Source of the DNA: Rhizomucor pusillus
Lineage: Eukaryota; Mucoromycota; Mucoromycetes; Mucorales; Lichtheimiaceae
Reading direction: 5' to 3'
Assembly: GCA_900175165.2 (NCBI GenBank)
Contig: FWWN02000673.1
Span: 1 to 64,000 of the forward strand
Length of the DNA: 64,000 nucleotides
Shown here: positions 48,034-58,686 of the stretch, in pieces
Layout: each line of letters starts with the position of its first letter
Numbering within the stretch: the first letter of the stretch is position 1
Notes under the pieces: generated by a model
Told to the model about the DNA's origin: nothing
Database searches by the model: none
The model's input: only the letters and a program-made list of their open reading frames with translations
Made by a program: the position numbers and the translations under genes

Positions 48034-49725
48034 ATGTCCGAACAGTCGCTAGTAGAGAGCCTTGACCGGCTCAGCTTAAACCAACTCTCAAAAAGCTCGC
48101 CCTCGAGGCTTCCTCCCTTCCAACTAAAACGGTCCCGCAGCAACCAGCAGACGCCTGTGCCTCCGCTGCCAGCGAGCACCCAACAGCAGCAACATGACTC
48201 TTCCCCGACGTCTCCGCCGCCGCCCTCGTCTAAGCATTCAAACAACAACAGCCACAATAAATGTAAGCAAATGGTTATCCGTTATTGTTTGGGCTGTGTG
48301 GACGGGAACTAAATGTGGAAACCTGTTTGCTTAGCGTCTAATCTATCTCACGTGCCGTGCAAGTTCTTCAAACAAGGCACCTGCACTGCTGGCGCCAATT
48401 GCATCTTTTCGCATAATCCAGATCCTACCTCCGAATCGGCTGTGTGCAAGTATTTCCTAAAGGGCAACTGCAAATTCGGCTCCAAATGCGCACTGCTCCA
48501 CACCTTGTCGCCTTACACTCCCGATGGTCGAAAGTTGCTCATGAATCAGCATCGGAACAACGGTGCCGTGACCGGTGCTCAGCCGATAGCCAGTCGCTCC
48601 GTCGGCGACAACACTTTCTCCTCGCTGCGATCGCCGCCGCTGGGAAGCCCAATTGAGTTTGGTCCACACATGTTCTCGCCTGTCCGCGGTGGCGCCGGTG
48701 GGCTCTTTGACCAGTCCCGATTCGACATGTTGTCTACCAGCGCCGATGCCCGTGCATCTGGATTCAGCCACCTCTCAACTGCCATCCATCGGCAGCAAGA
48801 TCCTTTCCTGTTTGCTGAAGACCACCAGCAGCAACGCCGATATTCACCCAGAGACCCTACCTTTCTTGGTGCAACTGCCGGCGGAATCCGTGCTTCTCCA
48901 TCACCGCGGGAAACTTCTGAACTCAGTTCTTCACCCTTTACGCAGCGTACCTTATTTATGCATCCCGCATCATCGCCCTCCACCTCCGCGAGCATGTTGT
49001 CTTCCTCCCTGACCCGCACAGGAAGCATTTTCCATCAGCAGACCCCGTTGCACAGCATTCCAGAGCGTTCCCATTCTACGTCAAGGTTCCTGGATGTGCC
49101 GCAACACAACAGTTACTACGGTACCGGCGAGTATCTGGATATGGAGGATGCTGATGATGATCTGAACGATGCTATGCTGCCATCCTCGCTGAATGAACTC
49201 TTAACACCGACTGAGCTACAACTTCGCAAAGCTAGAGAACAGCAGCGGCAGCAGCTGGGAGCAAGTGCTGGTGGTGGAGGAGGAGGAGGAGGATTGCTAT
49301 CACGAGGACACAGTTACGCAAGTGTTGTCGACCGATCACCGTCAGAGTCCATGCTGGTTTTCCATCGATCGCCATTAGATATGCCCCATTCACCGTCCTT
49401 TGGTCTGACACACTCTTTATCACCATCCTCATCACCCTGGCAACATCAATCTATGTTTGCTGATGACGATCATTATTACCACCAACAACAGCAGCAGCAG
49501 CAACTGACTGCTAGAGGAGCTATCAATATTCCAAAAGGCGCAAAATCAGGGGTATCTGCGATCGGTTTAGAGGAAGAATCATACAGGCGGAAGAAGCTGC
49601 TAGACGGTACAGATCCATTCTCTCCATTTGATGATGAGGGTCCATTCTACATGGAGGAGGCCAATGGCACGGATGCTGATAGTCAGCATGAGCAACAACA
49701 ACCACAACAACAACAACCACAACAA

Positions 49726-49759
<34 letters not shown>

Positions 49760-49815
49760 GCCATACAACTCCCTTTGAGTTCCCATCTCTCATCAGTATC
49801 CAAAAATCATCTTAA
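48034..49815 (+). CDS. Two-finger CCCH zinc-finger protein, Lee1 type
   Basis: Exons 48034-48262 and 48335-49815 give 569 residues, in frame. Two CCCH fingers sit close together. Finger 1 is CKFFKQGTCTAGANCIFSH (Cys85, Cys93, Cys99, His103). Finger 2 is CKYFLKGNCKFGSKCALLH (Cys114, Cys122, Cys128, His132). Both follow C-x7-C-x5-C-x3-H, and finger 2 is followed by TPDGRKL. This layout matches fungal Lee1-like proteins, which are thought to bind RNA; the exact role is poorly known. The rest is disordered, with many SPS/SPP sites (possible kinase targets), a Gly run, and Gln runs near 49480-49500 and 49690-49760. The intron falls just before the first finger. Confidence 0.85.
49681..49760 (+). 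repeat. CAA/CAG repeat encoding poly-Gln
   Basis: Imperfect CAA/CAG repeats near the end of the CCCH gene code for about 22 Gln with a few Pro. The antisense frames over this tract are poly-Val or poly-Leu and are artefacts. The number of units is likely to vary between strains. Confidence 0.85.
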
Positions 49816-50269
49816 AAAGACACATGTATATCTCTTCTTTCCTCTCTCTATCTCGATCGCGCTGCCCCACACGCTCTCCCTCCTTATCAAAAAGTTTTCT
49901 TTCTTCTTTCTTTCTTTCCCTTCCTTGTTAATGTACTCTCTCACACACCCATCTCGCTCTCTAGTATCGTTTAAAACAAAAAATGACGAAAAACCCCTCC
50001 ATATCTCCTTATCATCCTCTTTACAGCTCTTCAACTATCTATCCAGCTTCGTGTATTTTCCGTGCACTTTTTTCCCAAAGATAAAAAAAAGTAGATCTAT
50101 TGGCTTGTATGGACAAGTCCGGTTGCTGATGGTGATGGACGGAACAAGAAAGGTGGAGATACAGGATGCAGAAGAACTCTATATTAATATGTGATGAATC
50201 TCTATGATGCTGTAGTTGTTGCAGTAGCTTTGTCGTTGTCGTCGTAGTGTTGTTGTTGTTGTGTTGTAA
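49816..50269. other. Shared 3' region of convergent CCCH and DGK1 genes
   Basis: A T/C-rich stretch with CTCT and TTTCTTTC runs and a CAA/TTG-type repeat near 50220-50262. The CCCH gene ends on the left and DGK1 on the right, tail to tail. No gene was seen. Confidence 0.5.
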
Positions 50270-51163
50270 TTATAGGGCAGCAGTATCGCTGCCAAGACCC
50301 AAGAAAACCAAAAACATCCAGAGGAATACAGAACTGAGGACAGGGATGACAAAATTATCGTCGATACCGGCAGAATCTCCCAATGCTTCGGAAACACCGG
50401 CTACCAGACCACCATACAATGCAAGAAGCGGTAGCGACGCAGCACTCTGGGCGGGATCATATGATATACCTTGAAGGTGTGCGTAGAACCAAAACGTGAC
50501 AACGGCGCCTATCACGATGGCACCCAGGGTGCCCGCGAGTGACTTTTTGCCAAACTTGGGCGTGTACCGGCCCCACAGTCTGCCGCATATGCTTGCAGTC
50601 GGGTCTGCCCACGATAGATACACGATGGATAGCGAGGCAATGTCCTTTGGAAATAGATAAAGTGCAAATATACAACCTGAAAATATATATGTCAATTTTG
50701 AAGCTAGCATGAATATGCCCATGGAGTCTTGCCAGCCAAATAGAAAGCTACACCGTTGATGCGAGACGATACTTCTGTTTTACGCATCAATGGGCCTAGG
50801 ACGTTGCAGTACAAGACATTGAAGCTCGGTACAGAGAAACGCAGCGCTTCGCCTGTCAATACCAGGCACAAGAATGCAGTGAGTGCAGGGTATATATCTA
50901 CAGTCTCGAATCCTTCCTTGTACAGGTATAGCACGAGAAAACCTATTATTATTTATAATATGTATATACATATACATATTGTGTTAGTTTGTTTTGTTGG
51001 GACAGGAACGTCGTCGTCTTCGTCGTCGTTGCCGTGGTGCTTTACCGATCGAATAATGGAATGCTTTCCGGGGAATCTCCCAGCTCCCTTCTGGCTGAAT
51101 GTGGGCGAACTGTTGGGCCAGACCCTCGCTAATCTTCTCGATAGGTTTAATTTCTTTTGCCAT
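50270..51163 (-). CDS. DGK1: CTP-dependent diacylglycerol kinase
   Basis: Exons 51163-51046, 50942-50733 and 50676-50270 sum to 735 nt, in frame, 244 residues. The start region reads EIPRKAFHYSIGFLVLYLYK, matching yeast Dgk1 EIPRKVFHSSIGFITLYLY. Next come FNVLYCNVLGPLMRKTE, LSWADPTASICGRLWGRY, TPKFGKKSLAGTLGA and DDNFVIPVLSSVF, all in the order and positions of yeast Dgk1. Several hydrophobic segments fit an integral membrane protein of the nuclear envelope/ER. The enzyme makes phosphatidate from diacylglycerol with CTP and counteracts Pah1-type phosphatidate phosphatase, tuning membrane growth against lipid storage. The second intron (50677-50732) starts with GCAAGA and ends in CAG, so it is a GC-AG intron; the frame closes only with this donor. 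Confidence 0.93.
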
Positions 51164-51387
51164 GCGGTTTAGAAAACAAAAGGGAGGAGAGAATGAGCCA
51201 AGTGGCAGACCCCGCCGATGCTGTGGTTGCTGCTGTGTCAGCGGCTAAACTGTTCTGCCTTGCAATAAAATGCACGTGATTTCATTGAAGTTGCAATATT
51301 CAAGGGCAGCAGTCGTTGATACATTTTGCCACGAAGTCTGGTCATAGCAAATGCAGGTTGTACAGAAAATTGCCTAGTTGGTTTGAA

Positions 51388-51740
51388 TTACTGACGCCAT
51401 GAAACTTCTTTTTGAGGTTCTGCAGGAGCCCATTCTGCATATTTATAAACGTAAGGTCTCCATGATAGAATGAATGGAAGGGACTCTGCTCCGGATGTTC
51501 CTTGATCAATATTTTTGAAAGAACAAGAGATAGAGAGCTTCAAATGCTCAAACGCTTCACACAGCCTTTTCTGCATTTGAATATTTTTGCCTTTCTTTGA
51601 GAATTGAATCTCTGTAAATGACTTCAATATCGCAATCTCCTTGACATTCTTGTGGAGACAATGATATCGTAAGACACAGTTTTTCTCTCGATCATTGTTT
51701 ACGAACCCAAGGAATGTACATGAGTCGTCTGGATCGGTAG
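51388..51740 (-). pseudogene. Orphan C-terminal fragment, possibly of an F-box/LRR-like gene
   Basis: A minus-strand frame reads FLGFVNNDREKNCVLRYHC, then KNVKEIAILKSFTEIQFSKK, and ends PAEPQKEVSWRQ. The FLG start, the Cys/His-containing middle and the closing strand pattern resemble the last part of the F-box-like genes at 2-6 kb, but identity is low and no N-terminal half is present. There is no intron evidence. It could be the end of a decayed F-box-like gene or a chance frame. Confidence 0.3.
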
Positions 51741-52127
51741 CCAGACCTGCCTAGTCCTTAGACTATATAGATCAGCAGTAATATTTAGGCGATAGGAACT
51801 TTGAAGCTACTACACAAACTGGCATCGATCGTGATGTGAACCGAACAGAACTGTGTCCCCTTTTCTTCTTGCATACTGAGTTTGCACCGTCCCTGATCAA
51901 TTCATGAAAGCCTAGTTTCTGTTTATTCATGATGTATGAGTCATCCCAAAATGATCCCTCGGTTATGCAAGTGATGGCACGGCTGTTGGTTCCTCCGATG
52001 CAAGTGCGCGGAGAAACCACCGTCCAGAACGGATCCCGTATGACCTCTTATTACCCCCCAGAACGATCAGACGCCTCCAAGTTGCCTCTTGCTCCCATCT
52101 TGTCTGCTTTTTTTTTTTCAAGAGCAA

Positions 52128-54208
52128 ATGAAGACGATGTCTGCAGCCTCGCTGATACCCTATGTGAACAAACTGTTTCAGGTGTGGCGCACTGGCAAGT
52201 ATAGCAAATTGATCGTTGCGCAAGCTCTTGTGCTTGCTGCAACCGGTTTGTACCTATACAAGACTTTGGTACCGCCTGCGAAGCTCCGGCAATATCCGTC
52301 CGTCAACTATTTCAAGCTTGCGTACTATTTTGTGACAAAAAAGGACCCATCCCAACGCGCCTCTGAACTCATCATACCTTTGTTACGCAAGAATAATGCA
52401 AAGGCATACGTGGTAAAATATATACCTCCTTACACTACGCTTTAACAGGATGCTAAAAACCATTCTTTGAAGGCCAAGTTTCCAGGTCAATGGAACATCA
52501 TCATTGTTGATCCAGTTGCTGCAAAGGCTCTCCTGATGAAAACAGGCAAGTTCTAGGAGTAACGAAAAAGTAAACAGAATGTGATTTTTTAATCTTGGAA
52601 TAGAGTACTTTCCCAAGACATTTTCACTCTTCAAAATTCTTGGCGATTCACATCCATTTGTAAAGTTCTTTGGACGAGAAAACGTGGTCTTCTCCAACGG
52701 CGATGTTTGGAAAAGCCAGCGTAAAGTGATGAACCCTGCTTTCCGACGTGCTGTTCCTGTCCAGCTCTTTGGCAAACTTATGCAAAAAGTCTTTGGGAGA
52801 GTTGATGCTCAGCAAGGAAAGCCAGTGGTCCTGATTGACCTTTTTGAGCGCATGACATTGGACGCCTTGTCCCTAGGTCTTTTTGGTAAGCAGCAGCTGC
52901 TTAGCTATTATTGGTTCCAAGCTATGCACGATGCAGGTTCTCATGTACTACACGCATGTACTTAGCTGTCGATTTCCAAGCCCTGAGCGATGAAGAGTCT
53001 GAATGGATGCGAACGTATACATCCATCCGTCTTAGTTTCCGCGACACGACCGCGTTTGTTCTGCCTCGTCTGGAATCGTTTCTAAGGCATATTTTACCTT
53101 CTCGAAAGCAGGTATCTCGGGATGTCGATCATCTAAACGCAAAGCTTATGGACATGGCTTGCAAACGACGCGAAGAAATCCGTGCCAGAAGACTACAGAG
53201 CGGTGATGCAACAGACAAGAAAACAGACGCTGAAAAGGATTTGCTTACCATGATTATGGAGGGCGAAATGGATGGAGTTGGTGGGCTATCAACAGCTGAG
53301 CAATTGAGAGTAAGCATCATGTCTTTTACTATATTGCTTTTGTTGTCCGCCAGTACTCAATCAAACAATCATCAAAATTACAATCTAGTCGAACCTTGCT
53401 ATTTTCTTCTTGGCAGGTAAGAATCAAAACAGATGCATATGATGCGGCGGTTATGTTTTTCATAATAACAACAGTACTTTAGGTCACGATACTACTGCAA
53501 ATGCATTGTGCTTTGCTCTGTACAATCTTGCTGTACACCCTCACATACAGGAAAAGGCGCGGCAGGAAGCATTGCGAGTACTAGGAGATGAGCCAATCGA
53601 TATCTGTCCCACTGCAGAACAATGCAAACAGCTCAAATACATTGATATGTTCATCAAAGAGGTACCATATACTACTTTAGAGACCATCGCATTTTCTACT
53701 TTGCAGACTGTTAACCTTTCAATGCAGAATCTTCGTCTCTACGGTCCTGTTGGCCAGATCGGCGTTCGCGAAGCAACCCAGGATATGTTACTTGGAGATG
53801 TTTTCGTTCCCAAGGGAGCTACTGTTACCATTGATTTAAACGCTATTCACCGTCACCCTGATTTCTGGCAAGATCCAGATCAATTTGATCCAGAAAGATT
53901 TGCAGACGATGGAGAAAGCAAGTCGCACGAAGGGCTTGCATGGATACCGTTCAGCAATGGCGGTCGTCAGTGTATTGGTATGAACTTTAGCCTGGCGGAA
54001 CAGCGCGTCGCACTGTCCATGATTTGTAAGTGTAATTGTACTTGGAAAATCAAAATGATGTAACAGTAATCCAGAACTACATAATATAGTACGAAAATAC
54101 AATATCACACTGCCGGCCAACTCGATCCATCGCAGCGGACTGCAGATTGGCAGTGCCACTTCCTCAGCTCCTTATACTCTTACAGTCTCCTTTGAAAACA
54201 GATACTAA
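52128..54208 (+). CDS. Cytochrome P450 (Mucoromycota type), eight exons
   Basis: Exons 52128-52412, 52449-52545, 52604-52885, 52966-53309, 53387-53414, 53483-53661, 53728-54025 and 54090-54208 sum to 1632 nt, in frame, 543 residues. An N-terminal hydrophobic segment (LIVAQALVLAATGLYLYKT) anchors it in the ER. The substrate-side helices include DVWKSQRKVMNPAFRR (helix C). The I-helix reads SNLAIFFLAGHDTTANAL with the oxygen-activating A-G-x-D-T. The K-helix ExxR is KENLRLY; PERF is FDPERF; the heme loop is FSNGGRQCIG with Cys487 as iron ligand. All catalytic elements are present, so it should be active with a cytochrome P450 reductase. The family resembles those expanded in Mucorales (CYP509-like), but I cannot assign a number or substrate. 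The second intron starts with GCAAGT (GC-AG), and exon 5 has only 28 nt. The start could also be the ATG at 52137. Confidence 0.93.
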
Positions 54209-54511
54209 GAATGTACATCTCAACCCTGAGATTTATAACCTGTGCACTCCCCTCTCTCACATACCTTGAATAATAAAGATACTATGCAACGTCGTATACC
54301 TTATTCTTTTTTTTTCAATTGCATGCCAGCTGGATAGTCTCTTGGGAATCGGCATATCCGCAATGCTACTGATTTAGCAATTATGTAGGCATAGGCATTA
54401 TTAGACAAGGGATAGGTTTAATTCTACGTTACACACTCGATCAAGACATCTGAAAAAAAATATATGTATGCTAGCTAAAAGTAAAAAGAAAAAAAATTAA
54501 GATTAGATGCA

Positions 54512-56215
54512 TTAGGAGGAGAGTGGGCAAGCAAACCCTCCCGTTGCGGGTGTAGCAATGACGGTAGGTTTGTAACCGAACCATTCCAAGCCCCAGATAT
54601 AGATAGTGATCCAGAAATGAACCTGCAGTGCCTCGCGCTCTGGCTGTTGAGTGATCGTGCGATTGGTCTTGCTGTCATGAATTGTAACAGGAGGCTGCGA
54701 GGTGCACGCGCTTTTCAAATTTGAAAACGTGGTATCGCTAGAATCACGAGCTTGATAGTCGATCACGACAGGTAATTGGATGGGAGAGATGGCCCCAGGT
54801 GGTAGGACAAGACCGGATGCATCCGTCTGGTCGTTGTTGTGTAGACCTTTACCGATTGTCAGACCTGTAAGTGCATCCTTTGCTAAAACTTCGACGCGGA
54901 CGAGACGGGTCGGCACTGGGTTCTCTCTGTTGTCAACTGTCACGTTAACTAACCACTGGCTCTCGAAAGCAACGTTGCCAACCATAACTCCTTGGCGTGT
55001 CTCAGTGATGTGAGCTGGAGAGACGAGCGAGGCGCCTTCGATTCGCATAAGCGGTGTCCGTGGCCATAAGACGTAGGCAGCGACAACGATGCCGATGAAT
55101 ACTAGGAAAATAAGGAACACCCAGCCAGGATGCCCGCATCGTCTTGGATCTTGCTTCTGACGCAGATGCCGCTTTTGCTCTTCAAGCATCGCCTTGTTTC
55201 CAGGCCGACGGCCGCAGCTAACGAAACAGCAACCGATCCAAACACCTTTTGCCCTTTCAGAATCATCTACATTGGCCGCTGATTCCTCTGCAGACAGGTT
55301 GCGCCAGCGATGGTTTGCATCATGCTGCTTTTTGTATTTATCATTCATTGTCTCGTCATCCCCTTGCTGCGTCGTCGATGAGCCGCAGTCTTCGTCTTCG
55401 TAGCTGTAGTTGTAGTAATCATTCAAGGAAAAAGCATCAGATTTTTTGCCATTTTCGTCTACGCTTCTTATCGTCGCCTTTTCTGTTGCTGACATGGGCT
55501 GCACCAGCGTTTCCTGGCTTCCAAAAGGTCGTCGTTCATTAGAGCTGGGTGGCACGGGTAACGTCAAGTCGAGATGGAAATTCGAGTCCAAGGCGCCTGT
55601 GGATCGACTGTTTCCGAGCTCCAATGGATGCACATGCTCGACAGATGATTTGGTATTTCTTGTTTCGTTTTGATGATCCGTAGTAGAGTCCAGTCGATTT
55701 TCACTGCTGCTGCTTACCGACGATGAGCGAGACTTCATGAAAGCGTCTGCGATAGTCAGGCGCCCAGGATCCGGTGCTCGCGCTGTCGCCTGCGGAGACG
55801 ACAACGTTGCTGCCGTCGACATTGATGATTTGCTGCGAGTCTCAAAGTCTTCATCGAGCAAGTCCACGCTGCTCGCACCTTTGGATGACATGAATCGCTC
55901 GGCGATTGAAAGCTGAGGTGTATCTCCAGCCATGGTCTGTCTTGCCGGTGCTGAAGGACGTCGAAAGTTATCAGAAGAGGAAAGAGGAGGTTGGAGAGAA
56001 CCCGATGCAAGGGAGTGCGCTCTCTTTTGCTGTTGCCGTATCCGTAGATTTTTTACACTACTATTGCTTTGCGAGGTAGCGCCCAAGTTGCGTTCAGATT
56101 GCCTGCGGACAGAGGAACGTCGTCGACTAGTACTAGTTGCATCACGCTCGCTGCGTCCGCTTACTGATCCGCTGCCAGAGGAACGACGACGAATGTGTTC
56201 ACGGGAGGAAACCAT
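54512..56215 (-). CDS. Single-pass membrane protein with LEA-2-like lumenal domain
   Basis: One exon of 567 residues from the ATG at 56215. The first 330 residues are basic, then Ser-rich and disordered, and include repeated LSIAERFMSS / LTIADAFMKS motifs (about 100-170). A Cys-rich stretch (GCCFVSCGRRPGNKA) comes before one transmembrane helix (VFLIFLVFIGIVVAAYVLW). The C-terminal 200 residues carry an LEA-2-like beta-sandwich pattern: RIEGASLVSP, FESQWLVNVTVDNRENPVPT, then LPVVIDYQARD. Yeast vacuolar proteins Tag1 and Vac7 share this layout (long cytosolic N-terminus, one helix, LEA-2 domain inside the vacuole), so a vacuolar membrane role in autophagy or PI(3,5)P2 control is a reasonable guess, not a proof. 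The short repeats of the (S/T)IA(E/D)xFMxS type are conserved-looking and may be binding motifs. Confidence 0.8.
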   Translation of the reverse strand: MVSSREHIRRRSSGSGSVSGRSERDATSTSRRRSSVRRQSERNLGATSQSNSSVKNLRIRQQQKRAHSLASGSLQPPLSSSDNFRRPSAPARQTMAGDTPQLSIAERFMSSKGASSVDLLDEDFETRSKSSMSTAATLSSPQATARAPDPGRLTIADAFMKSRSSSVSSSSENRLDSTTDHQNETRNTKSSVEHVHPLELGNSRSTGALDSNFHLDLTLPVPPSSNERRPFGSQETLVQPMSATEKATIRSVDENGKKSDAFSLNDYYNYSYEDEDCGSSTTQQGDDETMNDKYKKQHDANHRWRNLSAEESAANVDDSERAKGVWIGCCFVSCGRRPGNKAMLEEQKRHLRQKQDPRRCGHPGWVFLIFLVFIGIVVAAYVLWPRTPLMRIEGASLVSPAHITETRQGVMVGNVAFESQWLVNVTVDNRENPVPTRLVRVEVLAKDALTGLTIGKGLHNNDQTDASGLVLPPGAISPIQLPVVIDYQARDSSDTTFSNLKSACTSQPPVTIHDSKTNRTITQQPEREALQVHFWITIYIWGLEWFGYKPTVIATPATGGFACPLSS

Positions 56216-57201
56216 ATTTCATTACTATTATACAAACACACACGCCGCTGTAAAAATTGATTATGCAACGGTGAAAGAGCGAGAATAATGAATGGTATGT
56301 AGAAAACGAGGAAAAACAAAAGAGTGTAAATGCTTGTAGCTCTGGAAAATGAGATAGTGTAAGTGAGGTCAGCTCTGTAATTAGCAACATAGGAATAAGG
56401 AGAATCCGTGTGTTTGTTCACTCTTTTCGCGGGAGTCTTCACGCTTTTTTGCTTCCCCTTTTAGTGCTCATCTTTCCCCTGGGGTCGGTTGTCATTCTTT
56501 TCGTCTCTCGAAAATAGGTGGACCCGCCAGAAATAATGCTACGCAACTCAGATCAAAAGGGGTGGAGGAAAGGGGATGCTCCATCATCAGATCTTGCCAA
56601 CGATAAGCATACCGTCAAAAAGATGGCTGAACAAACATCATCTATAAAAAAGACAAAAAGATGGGTATTTGCCTACTCCTTGTCAGGTTTTCGCCGGCTG
56701 TTGGCAGGGCTTTGTTCGTTGCATATAAATGAAGATCGTTTGACGGCCAATAAAATCATATTCCCCTTCCATCCCGTATGCATGCCATATATATCTCGAG
56801 TTTGTGCACAACATTTAATAATATATGTACCCTTTTAAGTACGACTTGACCTATCAGAGGTTCTAGCCACTGAAAGCAAGATGGTTGCTGTCATGGATTC
56901 TGAGCACCCGCTAAATTATCTCCTGTGCAACGTATGGACAATTCATTCTTCTCATCGAATATTGCTTAGCAACATAGGCCGTTACAATCAATTGCATCAA
57001 GTAAATGACGATATATTCAACATGCTAAGTTCTCGCTCACAACATTTTAATGCTATCATTTACACATGGTGATAAGGTTCAGCTCAGAGTGCGTGTGTGG
57101 GGTAGCGAGAGTGTCACCAGCTGGGTAGAAAATGGGCAATGCAATGCCAATTTCTCATTTTGACTCACGTTGACTCCACTCTTCTTTTCACATTTCAACT
57201 C
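56216..57201. other. Divergent promoter region between the LEA-2 and UPF0415 genes
   Basis: The two genes are head to head across about 1 kb. No gene was seen. Short frames at 56518-56838 and 56881-57072 have no support. The stretch next to 57202 is pyrimidine-rich (CTCTTCTTTTCACATTTC) and fits a transcription start. Confidence 0.45.
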
Positions 57202-58686
57202 ATGTCGCGAGTCAGCGATGAGGACGAGAATCCCGCTGAAATGCTGGACTTAACGCGCAAACTCTACGATCGCTGCAACAGCATTCTACAGGATTGCGAG
57301 ACTCGGGCTAAAGAGCAGCCTATAGAAGGTCTTCACCGATATACGTATTCCTTGAAAGCCGAGCTTTCCTTTCTCGGCAAAGTAAGGAAGGAGTAAAGAC
57401 TATTACAAAGATTGTGATCTAATTCTCGCCTAAAGTAGCTACTAGAAGACCCATCAAAAATCAAAAGAAAGTACGTGGAAAGCTCCAATTTGAGCTACCT
57501 CGAATCTGTGCATGAAGCAATGGCTGAGACACGGCATATCAAGGAAGTCATGTTCCAAGCAGCATTGCCTCCAGAGGATAGCGATGTATGGGTGCCAAGA
57601 GCAAAGCTGATTCGCGAAAGAAGCCTCAAGGTGGATATCGTTGGCGAGGAAGGTCTGGTCTGGATCAAGGTGATTGCACGAAATGCAAAGGCACTGCGCC
57701 ACGATATGGCGGGCTTGGAAGAAGACGAAGGCGATTTCTCCGAGAGCAGCGACGACGACGATGACGACGAAGAGGAAGAAGGGCACGCGGCAGGCATGCT
57801 TAGCAACGATTTCAATGAATTACCGATATTTAAAAAAGCAAGAAATTATCTGCAAAGTGCAGAGGCACATCAGATTCATTTCAAGAAACCAGTTGTCGTG
57901 TTTGCATTCACGAGAATCCAAGCCGATCAGGATGTTTTTGTCCAGCGTATCATGGATCGTCTGTCAGAACTCGGTGTCCTTGTATATACACAGTCAGATA
58001 ATCAGTCATTACACGATGCCTACTCTGTAGCTTTGCAAGGTATCAACATATCCAACTTGACAACGCCAACGTTGAATATGGATGTGAGCTCAGCACTAGC
58101 TGTTCTTTCAGAAATGACCCATCATCCTTGCGCACCCGACGCTGTAGACGGCGAAGCATTGCAGATACAGGCCGAGCGCGAGCAAGTATCACCTGTATTG
58201 CCCGAGCTGAAAAGGATACTTCCAGGCAAAGAATTATGTATAGTGCAGAGTGCATACGACCGCCTGGTCAGCATCGTAAACATCGTGGGTGGACCACGCG
58301 AGCAAGCACGATTTCGATATTTATTCCGTGACAAGCTTCAAGAAGATGTTGAGTACGACTCGTCTCTTTGGAACGGACTACCGCCAATGCGAGTCCGAGT
58401 TATGCCAGATGCAATGTCTGAACGGTTCCGTAAACTACTCGAACCGCCACCGAGAAAAGCCAAACTTAACAATGGACGGAAAATTCGATCGCGTTTTTCA
58501 GAGTTCCACGCGATCATATTTGGCAGCGGCGACTACTACAAAATGACAACGGTGACTGCAATCCAGTGGATGCAAAACGCCCTGATGGATGCTGGAATGA
58601 CTGAAAATTCTATCATTTGCCATGAACCACGGTCGCTCGCGGAACAAAAGATGCATCGATATCGTGATAGTGACGATTCTTTGTGA
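57202..58686 (+). CDS. UPF0415 family protein (C7orf25/DUF1308)
   Basis: Exons 57202-57381 and 57439-58686 sum to 1428 nt, in frame, 475 residues. The N-terminus (LYDRCNSILQDCE, YSLKAELSFLGK) resembles the LKAELKFLQKV helix of human C7orf25. The middle shows VESSNLSYLESVHEAM, VDIVGEEGLVWIKVIARN and KARNYLQSAEAHQIHFKKP, then VVVFAFTR. The C-terminal half includes LPELKRILPGKELCIVQSAY, IVGGPREQARF and FSEFHAIIFGSGDYYKMTT, matching the human order VLPQLEAFMKDKEL, LGGPGERER and IFGTGDTLKAITMT. An acidic run of Asp/Glu (about 155-170) is inserted. The C-terminal part has been discussed as PIN-like, which would suggest nuclease ancestry, but the activity is unknown. The family is widespread in eukaryotes but absent from common yeast models. 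Confidence 0.85.

Noticed and set aside
49523..49803. Minus-strand frames with long Val or Leu runs
   Set aside because: Reverse reading of the CAA/CAG poly-Gln tract of the CCCH gene.
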